Below, in pieces: positions 9,179 through 19,068 of a stretch of 64,000 nucleotides of DNA. The stretch lies in NCBI RefSeq assembly GCF_017306545.1, contig NZ_JAFKID010000017.1:62001-126000 (forward strand), read 5' to 3'. This DNA is from Mesorhizobium sp. (GTDB lineage: Bacteria > Pseudomonadota > Alphaproteobacteria > Rhizobiales > Rhizobiaceae). Position 1 is the first letter of the stretch. Every line of letters starts with the position of its first letter. A program made the position numbers and the translations under genes. The notes under the pieces were generated by a model, which was given only the letters and a program-made list of their open reading frames with translations, did not search any database and was not told the origin of the DNA.

Positions 9179-9775
9179 CTACTGGATGGTATCGAACAGC
9201 CGCAGAATCCACGATATCTGATAGACCAGTGCCGCCGCGACGAACAGGGCGTGGAAGCGCCGGTTCGACGTCCATATCGCCGCAAGGCAAAGGGCGACGA
9301 AGACCGGCGTACGGACAAGATATTCGTTGCCGAAGCGGGCGAAATGCGCCTCGCCCTTCAGGAGCGTGTCTGCGATGTCGAGCAGGTAGGTGAGCGCGAG
9401 CAGGCCGAAGAACCAGCCGCGCCGCGAGTAGAAAAAGTCCTCGTAGCCGCGATAATCCTGCATGGAATCGGGAAACAGCAGCGCGCATATCAAAAACAGC
9501 ACCACCGCATAGAAGATCAGGAACAGGTATTTGCCGAAGGTCCAGTCGGCGATGGCAAACAGGCCGAACTCCCACCACCAGAAATGCACCAGCATCAAAA
9601 GCAGCGAGGCGACCCAGGCGATGTGCACGGGATAGAGCCGAACCTGCTTCGGATGCTGGATGATGCGCGCCACGCCCGACAGGAGCCGGGTCACGCCCAG
9701 GCCGACGACCATGCCCATGACGATGCGGACATGCGGGAAGATGTCGTGGGCGGAGGGAAGGGTTTCGGTGGGCAT
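9179..9775 (-). CDS. Uncharacterised integral membrane protein
   Basis: 198 residues with about five or six hydrophobic segments (around residues 18-37, 48-66, 83-104, 122-137, 154-166 and 170-186), short loops and no recognisable motif beyond an aromatic-rich HFWWWEFG stretch in the second helix. No signal peptide is needed. It lies in the same orientation as the urease genes, between a DUF29 gene and ureE, 27 bases before ureE, so co-transcription is likely. I do not recognise a family with known function. Confidence 0.7.
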   Translation of the reverse strand: MPTETLPSAHDIFPHVRIVMGMVVGLGVTRLLSGVARIIQHPKQVRLYPVHIAWVASLLLMLVHFWWWEFGLFAIADWTFGKYLFLIFYAVVLFLICALLFPDSMQDYRGYEDFFYSRRGWFFGLLALTYLLDIADTLLKGEAHFARFGNEYLVRTPVFVALCLAAIWTSNRRFHALFVAAALVYQISWILRLFDTIQ

Positions 9776-9801
9776 GAAAATGTCCGACCAGTTGCCTAGA
9801 T

Positions 9802-10257
9802 TCAGTCTGGTAAGAAGGTCTGGTCGAGAACCTGTTCCGCCGTAAAGGGAGGATCCTCAGGAATCAGGGCCTCATCAAGATTGGCTTCCATCGCTGCCTC
9901 CGGTCTGGCGAAAGAATATTCCTCTGCAAGCACCTCGGCAGGATAGTCCCGCAGGCTCGGGCTTTCACGCAACACCTTTGCTATGCGGAATCTCTGTTCC
10001 TTGACCGTAGCGCGCCAGCTCCCGGAACGACCTTTTGGTTGAAGCTTGTATTTGATGAGGTGCACCAGAAGCACTTTCAGCCGATGCTCGATCTCCCTCT
10101 TGTCGCTCCGCCCCAAGCTCTCGATCTCCTCGGCAAGATTCTTGCGGTCGAGGTCGGCAAGGCGACCTTCCCGCAGCAATGCGCCCTGTTCGGCGCACCA
10201 TTGAGCATAATCAGCCTCATAAGGCGTCAATTGCGACAGTCGAAAAATCTTGTTCAT
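9802..10257 (-). CDS. DUF29-family protein
   Basis: 151 residues with the DUF29 pattern: YEADYAQWCAEQGALLREGR near the start, LDRKNLAEEIESLGRSDKRE, then the helix LLVHLIKYKLQP. DUF29 proteins are small, mostly helical and frequent in cyanobacteria and alphaproteobacteria, sometimes near toxin-antitoxin or mobile genes; no activity is established. Codon use looks less GC-biased than in the neighbouring urease genes, with several AT-rich codons, which may indicate later acquisition. It separates ureC from ureE. Confidence 0.8.
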   Translation of the reverse strand: MNKIFRLSQLTPYEADYAQWCAEQGALLREGRLADLDRKNLAEEIESLGRSDKREIEHRLKVLLVHLIKYKLQPKGRSGSWRATVKEQRFRIAKVLRESPSLRDYPAEVLAEEYSFARPEAAMEANLDEALIPEDPPFTAEQVLDQTFLPD

Positions 10258-10439
10258 GATCTCATTATCGGATCACTTGGCGCAGAATCCAAGCACTTCA
10301 CGAGAGAATGTCTCTCCCTTTGATAGTTTTCGGCCATGATACGTTGAATGCGCACCTGGCGAAGCGTGTACGGCGCAAAGGATATTTTTCATGAACCGCA
10401 AATCGGCAATCGACTTAGGCGGTGGTCTGATTGTCACTC

Positions 10440-12152
<1,713 letters not shown>

Positions 12153-12169
12153 GGGAACTCCTCGGACGG

Positions 12170-12526
12170 TCAGAAGCTGCGGCCGTCGACCTTCTTGGGC
12201 GTCAGTCGGTCGGGCTCGACGTCCTCCAGGCAGCGGGCGTTGACGGCGATCACCGCCTTGCCGTCGGGCGTCGAGCCGCGCGCGAAGGACTGAATGCCGC
12301 ACACCTTGCAGAACAGGTGATGGATGGCATGGCGGTTGAAGAGATATTCGCTCAGGCTGTCCTCGCCCGACAGCAGCGTGAAATTATCTTCAGGCGTGAA
12401 GGTCAGGATCGAGCCCAGCCGGCCGCAGCGCGAGCAGTTGCAGCTTATCGTGTTGTCGAGATCGGCCGTCGCCTCGTAGCGCACGGCACCGCATTGGCAG
12501 CTACCCTTGTAGCGTTGAGCACCCAT
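12170..12526 (-). CDS. GFA-family zinc protein
   Basis: 118 residues with the Mss4-like fold of the GFA (glutathione-dependent formaldehyde-activating) family. Zinc-binding cysteines are seen in [23 protein letters not shown] and [12 protein letters not shown]. Few members have a proven activity; some bind glutathione adducts. It begins immediately downstream of an opposite-strand gene and ends 17 bases before ureC, so it probably opens the second urease transcript. Functional connection with urease is not evident. Confidence 0.85.
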   Translation of the reverse strand: MGAQRYKGSCQCGAVRYEATADLDNTISCNCSRCGRLGSILTFTPEDNFTLLSGEDSLSEYLFNRHAIHHLFCKVCGIQSFARGSTPDGKAVIAVNARCLEDVEPDRLTPKKVDGRSF

Positions 12527-12630
12527 CGTCCTCTCCTATCGGTTCATTGCCGTGAAATTGCCGGAACCATGCCGCAGCTTTGCCGTTTCGCCCAGGCACC
12601 ACCGGCGGGCGTATTCGAGGGAGAACAGAC

Positions 12631-13098
12631 TTGCATCGGACTGCAAGACATCGGGTCACGATCTTCGCCCTGCTCGCGGCGATGGCGGGGCCTGCTGCGG
12701 CGCAGAGCCTCGACGACACGACCGTCAAGAGCATCGTCGGCTCCAGCGTCCAGGAGGAAAAGGCAACCGCGGCGGCCGAGGAAGGCAAGGTGGTGGCAGC
12801 CATCGACAAGACCACGGAAGCGACCAGCCAGGTGCGCAAGACCTCCAGCGTCGACAAGGTCGATATCGTCCTCCTCGCCGATTCGGCCCGCACCGAAGGC
12901 GGGCCGCCGCCGGCGATCGCCGGCAAGATTGAACAGCACCGGGCTGAGATCGCCCTTCTGCGGCAGGAAGTCGAAGCCAACGCGCTGCTGTTCCATGCTC
13001 TGGATTCCCGCCGTGTGCTGATCGGCGACGTGCTCGCGGTCGCCTTCGACGGACCGAAAAAGGTGACGGTCTACGCGGCCGCCAAGCCGAACGGCTGA
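12631..13098 (+). CDS. Uncharacterised secreted protein on the opposite strand within the urease cluster
   Basis: About 155 residues from a TTG codon preceded by GAGGGAGAA; an in-frame ATG at 12580 lacks a good ribosome site. The N terminus is a Sec signal peptide (HRTARHRVTIFALLAAMAG, cleavage after PAAAQ). The mature part is a charged, probably helical region (KATAAAEEGKVVAAIDKTTE), then a segment with QHRAEIALLRQEVEANALLF and a small C-terminal part ending VTVYAAAKPNG. I recognise no family. Its orientation interrupts the urease operon between ureB and the GFA-ureC unit. Confidence 0.65.
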   Translation: MHRTARHRVTIFALLAAMAGPAAAQSLDDTTVKSIVGSSVQEEKATAAAEEGKVVAAIDKTTEATSQVRKTSSVDKVDIVLLADSARTEGGPPPAIAGKIEQHRAEIALLRQEVEANALLFHALDSRRVLIGDVLAVAFDGPKKVTVYAAAKPNG

Positions 13099-13124
13099 AC
13101 GCAGGCCAGGCGCCGCCTCCCGTC

Positions 13125-13430
13125 TCACAGCGCGCCCATCACTTTCTTCTGGAAGCCGTAGACGGTGCGCGTGCCGCCGAGCGGCACCAGCGTCACGTCC
13201 CGCTCCTGCCCCGGCTCGAAACGCACCGCCGTGCCGGCGGCAATATCGAGGCGCATGCCGCGCGCGCTGTCGCGGTCGAAACGCAGGCCGTTGTTGACCT
13301 CGAAGAAGTGGTAGTGGCTGCCGACCTGGATCGGCCGGTCGCCGGTGTTGGCGACCTTCAGCGTGAGGGTAGGCCGGCCGGCGTTCAGTTCGATGTCGCC
13401 GGCGGCTGGAACGATTTCTCCCGGAACCAT
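13125..13430 (-). CDS. ureB: Urease beta subunit UreB
   Basis: 101 residues, full length for a separate beta subunit. It shows the family start [19 protein letters not shown], the segment [18 protein letters not shown] and the C-terminal [10 protein letters not shown]. Together with UreA and UreC it forms the (alpha-beta-gamma)3 enzyme typical of bacteria. It follows the UreJ/HupE gene by nine bases. Downstream, the next gene is on the opposite strand, so this is probably the last cistron of the ureDA-DUF1272-ureJ-ureB transcript. Confidence 0.97.
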   Translation of the reverse strand: MVPGEIVPAAGDIELNAGRPTLTLKVANTGDRPIQVGSHYHFFEVNNGLRFDRDSARGMRLDIAAGTAVRFEPGQERDVTLVPLGGTRTVYGFQKKVMGAL

Positions 13431-13439
13431 GGCGCCGCC

Positions 13440-14030
13440 TCAGATCATGCCGAAAGCGAGGCCGACGCCGAGCGCTGCACAAGCGGCACCGGCCGCGCGC
13501 GCAAGGCCGCGGAAGCGCTGGCCGAAGCCCAGCCCGGCAGCGATGCCGACACCGTGCAGCAGCGCGGTCGCCAGTGCGAATCCGGCCATATATTCCAGTC
13601 CCGCCGCCGTCTCGGGCACTTCGGTGCCGTGCGCATGGCCGTGCAGCAGGGCGAACAGACCGATGACCAGCGCACCGGCCCAGACCGGCACATCGACGGC
13701 CAGCGCCACCAGCAGGCCGAGCGCCACCACCGAAGCCAGGATGCCCGGTTCGACGAACGGCACCGGAACGCCGAGCAGGCCGAGCCCGCCGCCGGCCAGC
13801 ATGACGCCGACGAAGGCGGCCGGCCATGCCCACAATGCCCTGCCGCCTTTCAGCGCCGCCCACAGGCCGACCGCCACCATGACCGCCATATGGTCGAGGC
13901 CGGACAGCGGATGCGCGAAGCCGGCGGCGAACGAGGACGTGGCGCCGGCGCCGACATGCGCTTGCGCCGGCAACGCGACGAGCAGCAGCAATGCCGACAG
14001 GGCGGCTGTTTTCAGGGGAACCTTGGCCAT
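13440..14030 (-). CDS. ureJ: HupE/UreJ-family nickel permease
   Basis: 196 residues from the ATG following AAAGGA; an upstream in-frame ATG adds ten codons without support. A cleavable N-terminal signal (LLLLVALPAQA) is followed by the family metal motif FAAGFAHPLSGLDHMAVM near residue 37 and five or six membrane helices, with a second His motif (ALLHGHAHGTE) in the middle. HupE/UreJ proteins bring Ni2+ to urease or hydrogenase. Position between ureA and ureB supports the urease role. Confidence 0.9.
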   Translation of the reverse strand: MAKVPLKTAALSALLLLVALPAQAHVGAGATSSFAAGFAHPLSGLDHMAVMVAVGLWAALKGGRALWAWPAAFVGVMLAGGGLGLLGVPVPFVEPGILASVVALGLLVALAVDVPVWAGALVIGLFALLHGHAHGTEVPETAAGLEYMAGFALATALLHGVGIAAGLGFGQRFRGLARAAGAACAALGVGLAFGMI

Positions 14031-14063
14031 GATGGAACGGTCCTTTCGTTGTGTGAGCACGAT

Positions 14064-14318
14064 CTAAGCGGCCTCGGCCCGGCCGCAGCCTTCGGCCTTG
14101 AACACGCGCTTGGTCGAGGCGGGATATCTAGCCAGCATCGCCGCAGGGCGGATCGGCCGCGGCGAGAAATCGCCGCCGCAATTGGGGCAGACGCCGCCGA
14201 GAACCCTATCGGCGCAACCGGCGCAGAAGGTGCACTCGAAGGTGCAGATCATGGCGTCCGCCGCGTCCGGCGGCAGATCCTTGTCGCAGCATTCGCAATT
14301 GGGCCGCAGGTCAAGCAT
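14064..14318 (-). CDS. DUF1272 small zinc-ribbon-like protein
   Basis: 84 residues beginning MLDLRPNCECCDKDLPPD, with cysteine clusters CECC, CTFECTFCAGC and CPNCGG that should bind one or two zinc ions, then a basic tail. This is the DUF1272 family, often found next to rhizobial ureA. The function is unknown; a metal-binding accessory role is plausible because of the cysteines and the urease context. It starts 11 bases after ureA and precedes ureJ, clearly in the same transcript. Confidence 0.82.
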   Translation of the reverse strand: MLDLRPNCECCDKDLPPDAADAMICTFECTFCAGCADRVLGGVCPNCGGDFSPRPIRPAAMLARYPASTKRVFKAEGCGRAEAA

Positions 14319-14329
14319 GATCGTCCCCC

Positions 14330-14632
14330 TCAGCGGATCGGTTCGTGCACGGTGACGAGCTTGGTGCCGTCGGGAAAGGTCGCCTCGACCTGCACGTCGT
14401 GGATCATTTCGGCGACGCCGTCCATCACCTGCGCGCGGCTCAGCACATGCGCGCCCGCTTCCATCAGTTCGGCCACCGGGCGGCCGTCGCGGGCGCCCTC
14501 GACGACGAAATCGGCGATCAGGGCTATGGCCTCGGGATGATTGAGCTTCACGCCACGCTCGAGGCGCCGGCGCGCGACCATCGCCGCCATGGAAATCAGC
14601 AGCTTGTCCTTTTCGCGTGGCGTCAGATTCAT
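14330..14632 (-). CDS. ureA: Urease gamma subunit UreA
   Basis: 100 residues, the standard length of a separate gamma subunit. It starts [20 protein letters not shown], contains [19 protein letters not shown] and ends [12 protein letters not shown]. It is the structural partner of UreB and UreC and lies 15 bases downstream of ureD, in the usual ureDA order. Confidence 0.97.
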   Translation of the reverse strand: MNLTPREKDKLLISMAAMVARRRLERGVKLNHPEAIALIADFVVEGARDGRPVAELMEAGAHVLSRAQVMDGVAEMIHDVQVEATFPDGTKLVTVHEPIR

Positions 14633-14647
14633 GCGCGCGGCGTCCCC

Positions 14648-15490
14648 TCAAAGCGACCATAGTTTCGGCAGGCCCGCAGCCCCGTTGAGCAGTCGGACGA
14701 GCGGAACGAGCCGTTGGCGCAAGCGGTAGCCGTCCGCCGCGTAAAGCCTCGCAAGAAGCTTGCCGGATCGACCGACCGTCCAGAAGCTCGCTCCCCCTTC
14801 CTCGCCGATGGCGGCGCGGACCGGCTCCACCATAGACTCGGCTTGAGCGGACACCAAGAGGACCGTGGCGACGGCGATCGCGCCGCCGGCGGCCGCCGGC
14901 CGCGCCAGCGAGGCCGCGATGGCCGGACCGACACGGAAGGCTTCGGCATGGACGAGGACACCCTCCCGCCGGACCCGCCAGCGGTCGCAAAACGTTCCCT
15001 GTTCGACCCGCTCGCCCATGGCCAGCCGGCCGAAAACGGTCGCTTCCAGAAGCAGCGCCTCGGCGCCCTCGGCGAGGTCGACCTCCAGCGTCCGCGAAAA
15101 GGCGGCACGGTCGAAGACGATCGTTTCCTGCGGCAGCCAGGCGACGCGGCCGCCGGCGCCGACGTCAAGGCGCACGGCGACTTCCGCCCGGCCGGCCGCC
15201 GAACGGTAGACCTTCTCGCAGGCCTGGGTGGTGAGGCTGGCGTCGGCGCCGGCCTCGACCTCGACCGACCAGCCGAGCCGGTCGCCGCCGGTCAGGCCAC
15301 CGGCTGTGTTGATGAGGACGGCTTCCAGCGGCCCATTGTCCGCGGCAGGCATGCGAATTCTGGCGGCGCCGTCCTGATGCAAGGTCCTGAGCCGGGTGCG
15401 GCCGTCGCGCAGGAAGCAGCCCAGCCGCGCGCTGCCGGCAACGCGCTGCGACGCCAGGGCCTCTCCCGCCGATTGCCGTGCCATGTCCAT
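14648..15490 (-). CDS. ureD: Urease accessory protein UreD
   Basis: 280-residue chaperone that docks on apo-urease and, with UreF and UreG, guides nickel to the active site. Recognisable by LINTAGGLTGGDRL near residue 60, TTQACEKVYRS near 87, and VAWLPQETIVFDRAAFSR near 116. It is the promoter-proximal gene of the urease cluster; the 117-base gap to the divergent acyl carrier protein gene must contain its promoter. No NtrC or nickel-responsive site is obvious by eye. Confidence 0.95.
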   Translation of the reverse strand: MDMARQSAGEALASQRVAGSARLGCFLRDGRTRLRTLHQDGAARIRMPAADNGPLEAVLINTAGGLTGGDRLGWSVEVEAGADASLTTQACEKVYRSAAGRAEVAVRLDVGAGGRVAWLPQETIVFDRAAFSRTLEVDLAEGAEALLLEATVFGRLAMGERVEQGTFCDRWRVRREGVLVHAEAFRVGPAIAASLARPAAAGGAIAVATVLLVSAQAESMVEPVRAAIGEEGGASFWTVGRSGKLLARLYAADGYRLRQRLVPLVRLLNGAAGLPKLWSL

Positions 15491-15607
15491 GCGCCAAGGT
15501 TAAGCATGGCGCAGACTTTGTCGATATCGCTTGTTGCCCCGCCGGCTTTGGGTTTCTATACAGAAAGCGGCCCTCGGGCCATCGCACGGTATTGAGGAAA
15601 GAACCGG

Positions 15608-15865
15608 ATGGCTGACGAGCTGGCACAAGACATCATCGCGAAAATCAAGGCCCATGCCGACACCGGCGGCGAGGACATCACGCTGAACACCGAGCTGACC
15701 GCGCTCGGCATCCATTCCCTCGAGCTGACGGAAATCATCTTCGATCTCGAGGAGGCTTACGGCATCGAGATCGAGATGAACACCGCCGATGCCTGGAGCA
15801 ATCTCAAGAATGTCGGCGACATGGTCGAAGCGGTGCGGGCGCTGATCGCCAAGAAGAAAGCCTGA
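15608..15865 (+). CDS. NodF-like acyl carrier protein
   Basis: 85-residue acidic ACP. Ser37 in LGIHSLELTEI is the 4'-phosphopantetheine attachment site (variant of the usual DSLE). The C-terminal half (IEIEMNTADAWSNLKNVGDM, then VEAVRALI) resembles NodF, the specialised ACP of lipochito-oligosaccharide synthesis, more than housekeeping AcpP. The ketosynthase gene follows nine bases later, the same pairing as nodFE. No nod box or other nod gene is present, so a role outside nodulation, such as making an unusual fatty acyl chain, is more likely. Confidence 0.85.
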   Translation: MADELAQDIIAKIKAHADTGGEDITLNTELTALGIHSLELTEIIFDLEEAYGIEIEMNTADAWSNLKNVGDMVEAVRALIAKKKA

Positions 15866-15874
15866 CCCCACTCC

Positions 15875-17083
15875 ATGAGCAGACGTGTCGTCATCACCGG
15901 GCTGGGCGGCATCTGTGCCATGGGCACCAGCGCCGGAGCGATCTGGCAGGGCATGCGCGCGGGGCGCTCGGGCATCGGGCCGATCGAGAACCAGCACCTG
16001 CACGACATCAAGGTGCGTACCGGCGCGGAAATCAAAACCTTGCCGGAGCATGGCATCGACCGCAAGCAGACGGTTTCGATGGACCGCTTCAGCCTGCTTG
16101 CGGTCATCGCCGCGCGCGAGGCATTCGCCCAGTCCGGCCTTGCGGCGGGTGAGGATGCCGGCCGGCGCATGGGCGCCACGGTCGGCGTCGGCGTGTGTGG
16201 CTGGGAGACGATCGAGGAAAACTACCGGGCAATCCTGCTGGAAGGGAAGAACCGCGCCGGCATCTTCTCCGTGCCGAAGGTGATGCCCGGAGCCGCCGCC
16301 GGCCAGGTTTCCATGGCGCTCGGCCTGCGCGGCCCGGTGTTCGGCGTCACTTCGGCCTGCTCGTCGGCCAACCATGCCATCGCATCGGCGGTGGACCAGA
16401 TCCGCCTCGGCCGCGCCGACGTCATGCTGGCCGGCGGCAGCGACGCGCCGCTGGTGTGGGGCGTCATGAAGGCCTGGGAGGCGCTCAGGGTGCTTTCGCC
16501 CGACACCTGCCGGCCGTTTTCCGCCGACCGCCAGGGCCTGTCGCTGGGCGAAGGCGCCGGCATGGCTGTGCTGGAGAGCTACGAGCACGCCTCGGCGCGC
16601 GGCGCGGCCATCCTGGCTGAAATCGCCGGCGTCGGGCTTTCCGCCGACGCTTCCGACATCGTCGCGCCGACCGTCGACGGACCGGAACAGGCCATGCGCG
16701 CCTGCATGGCCGACGCCGGCCTCAATCCCGAAGACGTCCACTATCTCAACGCTCACGGCACCGGCACCAAGGCCAACGACCAGATCGAGACGGCGGCGAT
16801 CAAGCGCGCCTTCGGCGCTCATGCGGGCAAGCTGTCGATCTCCTCGACAAAATCGATGCACGCTCATTGCCTCGGCGCCTCCGGCGCCATCGAGATGATC
16901 GCCTGCGTCATGGCAATCCGCGAGGGACTTGTGCCGCCGACGGCGAATTATCGCGAGCCGGACCCGGATTGCGACCTCGACGTGACGCCCAACGTGGCGC
17001 GCGAGCGCGCCGTGCGCGCCGCGCTCTCCAACGCCTTCGCCTTCGGCGGCACCAACGCGGTGCTGGCCTTCAAGGCCGTCTGA
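15875..17083 (+). CDS. NodE-like beta-ketoacyl-ACP synthase
   Basis: 402-residue condensing enzyme of the FabF/NodE type. The catalytic triad is visible: Cys162 in [11 protein letters not shown], His294 in [12 protein letters not shown] and His331 in [10 protein letters not shown], with Lys326 just before it. Long stretches ([40 protein letters not shown]) follow NodE. NodE extends ACP-bound chains to give polyunsaturated or long acyl groups. With the adjoining ACP it forms a two-gene operon divergent from urease. The acyl product cannot be inferred. Confidence 0.88.
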   Translation: MSRRVVITGLGGICAMGTSAGAIWQGMRAGRSGIGPIENQHLHDIKVRTGAEIKTLPEHGIDRKQTVSMDRFSLLAVIAAREAFAQSGLAAGEDAGRRMGATVGVGVCGWETIEENYRAILLEGKNRAGIFSVPKVMPGAAAGQVSMALGLRGPVFGVTSACSSANHAIASAVDQIRLGRADVMLAGGSDAPLVWGVMKAWEALRVLSPDTCRPFSADRQGLSLGEGAGMAVLESYEHASARGAAILAEIAGVGLSADASDIVAPTVDGPEQAMRACMADAGLNPEDVHYLNAHGTGTKANDQIETAAIKRAFGAHAGKLSISSTKSMHAHCLGASGAIEMIACVMAIREGLVPPTANYREPDPDCDLDVTPNVARERAVRAALSNAFAFGGTNAVLAFKAV

Positions 17084-17173
17084 GATCCCACGCCGATTGC
17101 AACGCGCGACGCGCGCCTATTTGACGAACGTCCTCCCCCCGCAGCCCCCCGGCACCCGCTTCAGGAGTTCCCC

Positions 17174-17878
17174 ATGGCCGACCTTTCCGCCTTTCCGATC
17201 GCCTCGCGCTGGCCGGCCAGGCAACCCGAGCGCCTGCAACTCTACTCCGCGCCGACGCCGAACGGCGTGAAGGTATCGATCATGCTGGAGGAGATCGGCC
17301 TGCCCTACGAGGCGCACTATATCGACATCGGCAAGGACGAATCGTGGACGCCGGAATATCTGGCGCTTAACCCGAACGGCAAGATTCCGGCCATCATCGA
17401 TCCTGACGGACCGGACGGAAAGCCGCTCGCCCTGTTCGAATCCGGCGCCATCCTGCTCTATCTCGCCGAGAAGACCGGCAAGCTCCTGCCGGCCGACGCG
17501 GCGGCGCGCTACGAGACGATCCAGTGGGTTTTCTTCCAGATGGCGGCGATCGGGCCGATCTTCGGCCAGGTCGGCTTCTTCCACAAATTCGCCGGCCGCG
17601 CGATCGAGGACAAGCGGCCGCTGGAACGCTATGCGACCGAATCGCGCCGGCTGATCGGCGTGCTGGAGACGCGGCTTGCCGGCCGAAGCTGGATCATGGG
17701 CGACGCCTACACCATTGCCGACGTGGCGACGCTCGGCTGGGTACGCAACCTGGTCGGCTTCTACGGAGCGCGCGACCTCGTCGGCTTCGACGATTTCCCG
17801 ACCGTCGCGAAATGGCTGGAGCGCGGCCTGGCCCGCCCGGCGGTGCAGCGCGGGCTGACGATTCCGGCGAAAGGCTGA
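17174..17878 (+). CDS. Glutathione S-transferase, YfcG/YghU-like (Nu class)
   Basis: 234 residues: thioredoxin-like N-terminal domain (LYSAPTPNGVKVSIMLEE, with the Thr/Asn of Nu-class enzymes replacing the usual catalytic Tyr or Ser; NPNGKIPAI and FESGAILLYLAEK for glutathione binding), then an alpha-helical C-terminal domain with GDAYTIADVATLGW. Enzymes of this class reduce organic disulfides or bind two glutathiones. It is 90 bases downstream of the ketosynthase and probably a separate unit. Confidence 0.88.
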   Translation: MADLSAFPIASRWPARQPERLQLYSAPTPNGVKVSIMLEEIGLPYEAHYIDIGKDESWTPEYLALNPNGKIPAIIDPDGPDGKPLALFESGAILLYLAEKTGKLLPADAAARYETIQWVFFQMAAIGPIFGQVGFFHKFAGRAIEDKRPLERYATESRRLIGVLETRLAGRSWIMGDAYTIADVATLGWVRNLVGFYGARDLVGFDDFPTVAKWLERGLARPAVQRGLTIPAKG

Positions 17879-17923
17879 CTTCACCTGCCGCTTGCGGCAT
17901 CGAAACCACCTGCCTGAACCGCC

Positions 17924-18286
17924 TTATCCGGCCGACCCGCCGTCCTTGCGCTTGCGCGAAGGCTTCGCCAGCTTGGCCGTGGCCACCACGGCGCCGACCG
18001 CGACGGCAGCCGTCGTCCTTGCGGCGCGGGCCACCTTGGCGACGACGGAGCCGCCGCCGTCCTTCGCCTGAGCGTCCGCCTTGCGGGGCGCATTCTTCGA
18101 TGCTGGCGGCTTCGATCCCTTGTTCGCGGTTATCGGCACGACCTTTTTCGGCGCCGCCTTGCCGAAGACGGGCTTGGCCTCCTTCGGGTGCGCGGCAACC
18201 GCTTCCGTCCGGGTGGCTTTCCCGGTCGCCTTGCCGGCCCCACTCCCGGCAGCGCGGGCCGCGGTCTTCTTCACATGCGCAGCCAT
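17924..18286 (-). CDS. Basic Lys/Ala-rich protein, histone H1-like composition
   Basis: 120 residues, very rich in Lys, Ala, Arg, Gly and Pro, with (K/P)-K-A-type repeats (AAHVKKTAARAAG, GKATGKATRTEA, KPPASKNAPRKAD). An Ala/Val-rich stretch at about residues 80-106 (KVARAARTTAAVAVGAVVAT) could be a weak hydrophobic helix, and the end is basic (KPSRKRKDGG). An AGGAC site precedes the ATG. Low-complexity basic proteins like this often bind DNA or acidic polymers, but no domain is recognised. It could also be a non-functional frame in GC-rich DNA. Confidence 0.55.
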   Translation of the reverse strand: MAAHVKKTAARAAGSGAGKATGKATRTEAVAAHPKEAKPVFGKAAPKKVVPITANKGSKPPASKNAPRKADAQAKDGGGSVVAKVARAARTTAAVAVGAVVATAKLAKPSRKRKDGGSAG

Positions 18287-18357
18287 GGAACGTCCTCACA
18301 CTTCGGCAGGAGCGCCGTTGGGCCATAACGGGCGAGCCGGGCCAAGGTTCCTGCCGC

Positions 18358-18978
18358 TCAGTCCCAGGCTCCGACGACGAGGTCGGCAGGGCGACGGCGC
18401 GCGAGCACGCGCTCGATGTTGGGCATGTCGTTGGACGCGATCCAGGCGATGGCGTCCGCGTCGCTCTTGCCATGCTCGTGCCAGCGCTGGCGCAGCCGCC
18501 GCTCCAATTCGTTGCGCGGCACCTCGACGAAAAGCGAGAAATCGAACAGCGGCGCCAGCCGCGACCACGGCTCCTCGTCGAGCAGGAGGTAATTGCCCTC
18601 GACCAGAACGAAGCGCGTGTCGGCCGCGACGATCGCCGCGGCGGCGCGGGACAGCTCGATGCTGCGGTCGAACACCGGGATGGCGATTTCCGGCTCGCGC
18701 GCGCGGATGCGCTTCAGAAGCGTCTCGAAGCCGCCGAAGTCGAACGTCTCGGGGGCGCCCTTGCGAGCACGCAGGCCGCGCCTGTCGAGCACGATGTCGT
18801 CATAGTGAAAGCCGTCCATCGGAACGACGACGGCGCTGCCCTCGGGCAGCACGTCGTGCAGCGCCGCCGACAAGGTCGATTTGCCCGACCCCGGCGGGCC
18901 GGCGATGGCAACGACGACGCGGGCCGCCTTGCCCGCATGCTTGAACAGGGTGGCAGCGATGTGGGCGATCTCGGACAT
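18358..18978 (-). CDS. P-loop nucleoside/pantothenate kinase-like protein (FrcK-like)
   Basis: 206 residues from the ATG of MSEIAHIAATLFKH. A Walker A motif, AGPPGSGKST, lies near residue 26; a substrate loop VVPMDGFHYDDIVLDRRG near 53 and a VLVEGNYLLLDE segment near 124 are typical of the uridine kinase/pantothenate kinase superfamily. Proteins like this accompany rhizobial sugar transport genes (FrcK). It lies downstream of the DUF4432 gene in the same orientation with a 90-base gap, so a sugar-linked role is possible but unproven. An ATG 21 codons upstream is in frame but is not needed for the fold. Confidence 0.8.
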   Translation of the reverse strand: MSEIAHIAATLFKHAGKAARVVVAIAGPPGSGKSTLSAALHDVLPEGSAVVVPMDGFHYDDIVLDRRGLRARKGAPETFDFGGFETLLKRIRAREPEIAIPVFDRSIELSRAAAAIVAADTRFVLVEGNYLLLDEEPWSRLAPLFDFSLFVEVPRNELERRLRQRWHEHGKSDADAIAWIASNDMPNIERVLARRRPADLVVGAWD

Positions 18979-19068
18979 GGCGATTTCGAACCTGCACTCG
19001 TTTCTCCGCAGCCATTGTGCGGCAGATCGTGGCAATTTCAAAACGCCGGGGCGTCCGGTCCGTTCCGC

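Noticed and set aside
15491-15607. Possible nod box before the NodFE-like pair
   Set aside because: The gap contains no ATC-N9-GAT pattern or the AT-rich body of a nod box.
18930-18945. GCATGCTTGAAC, similar to the right half of the MarR-type box
   Set aside because: Lies within a coding sequence and lacks the TTTA half.
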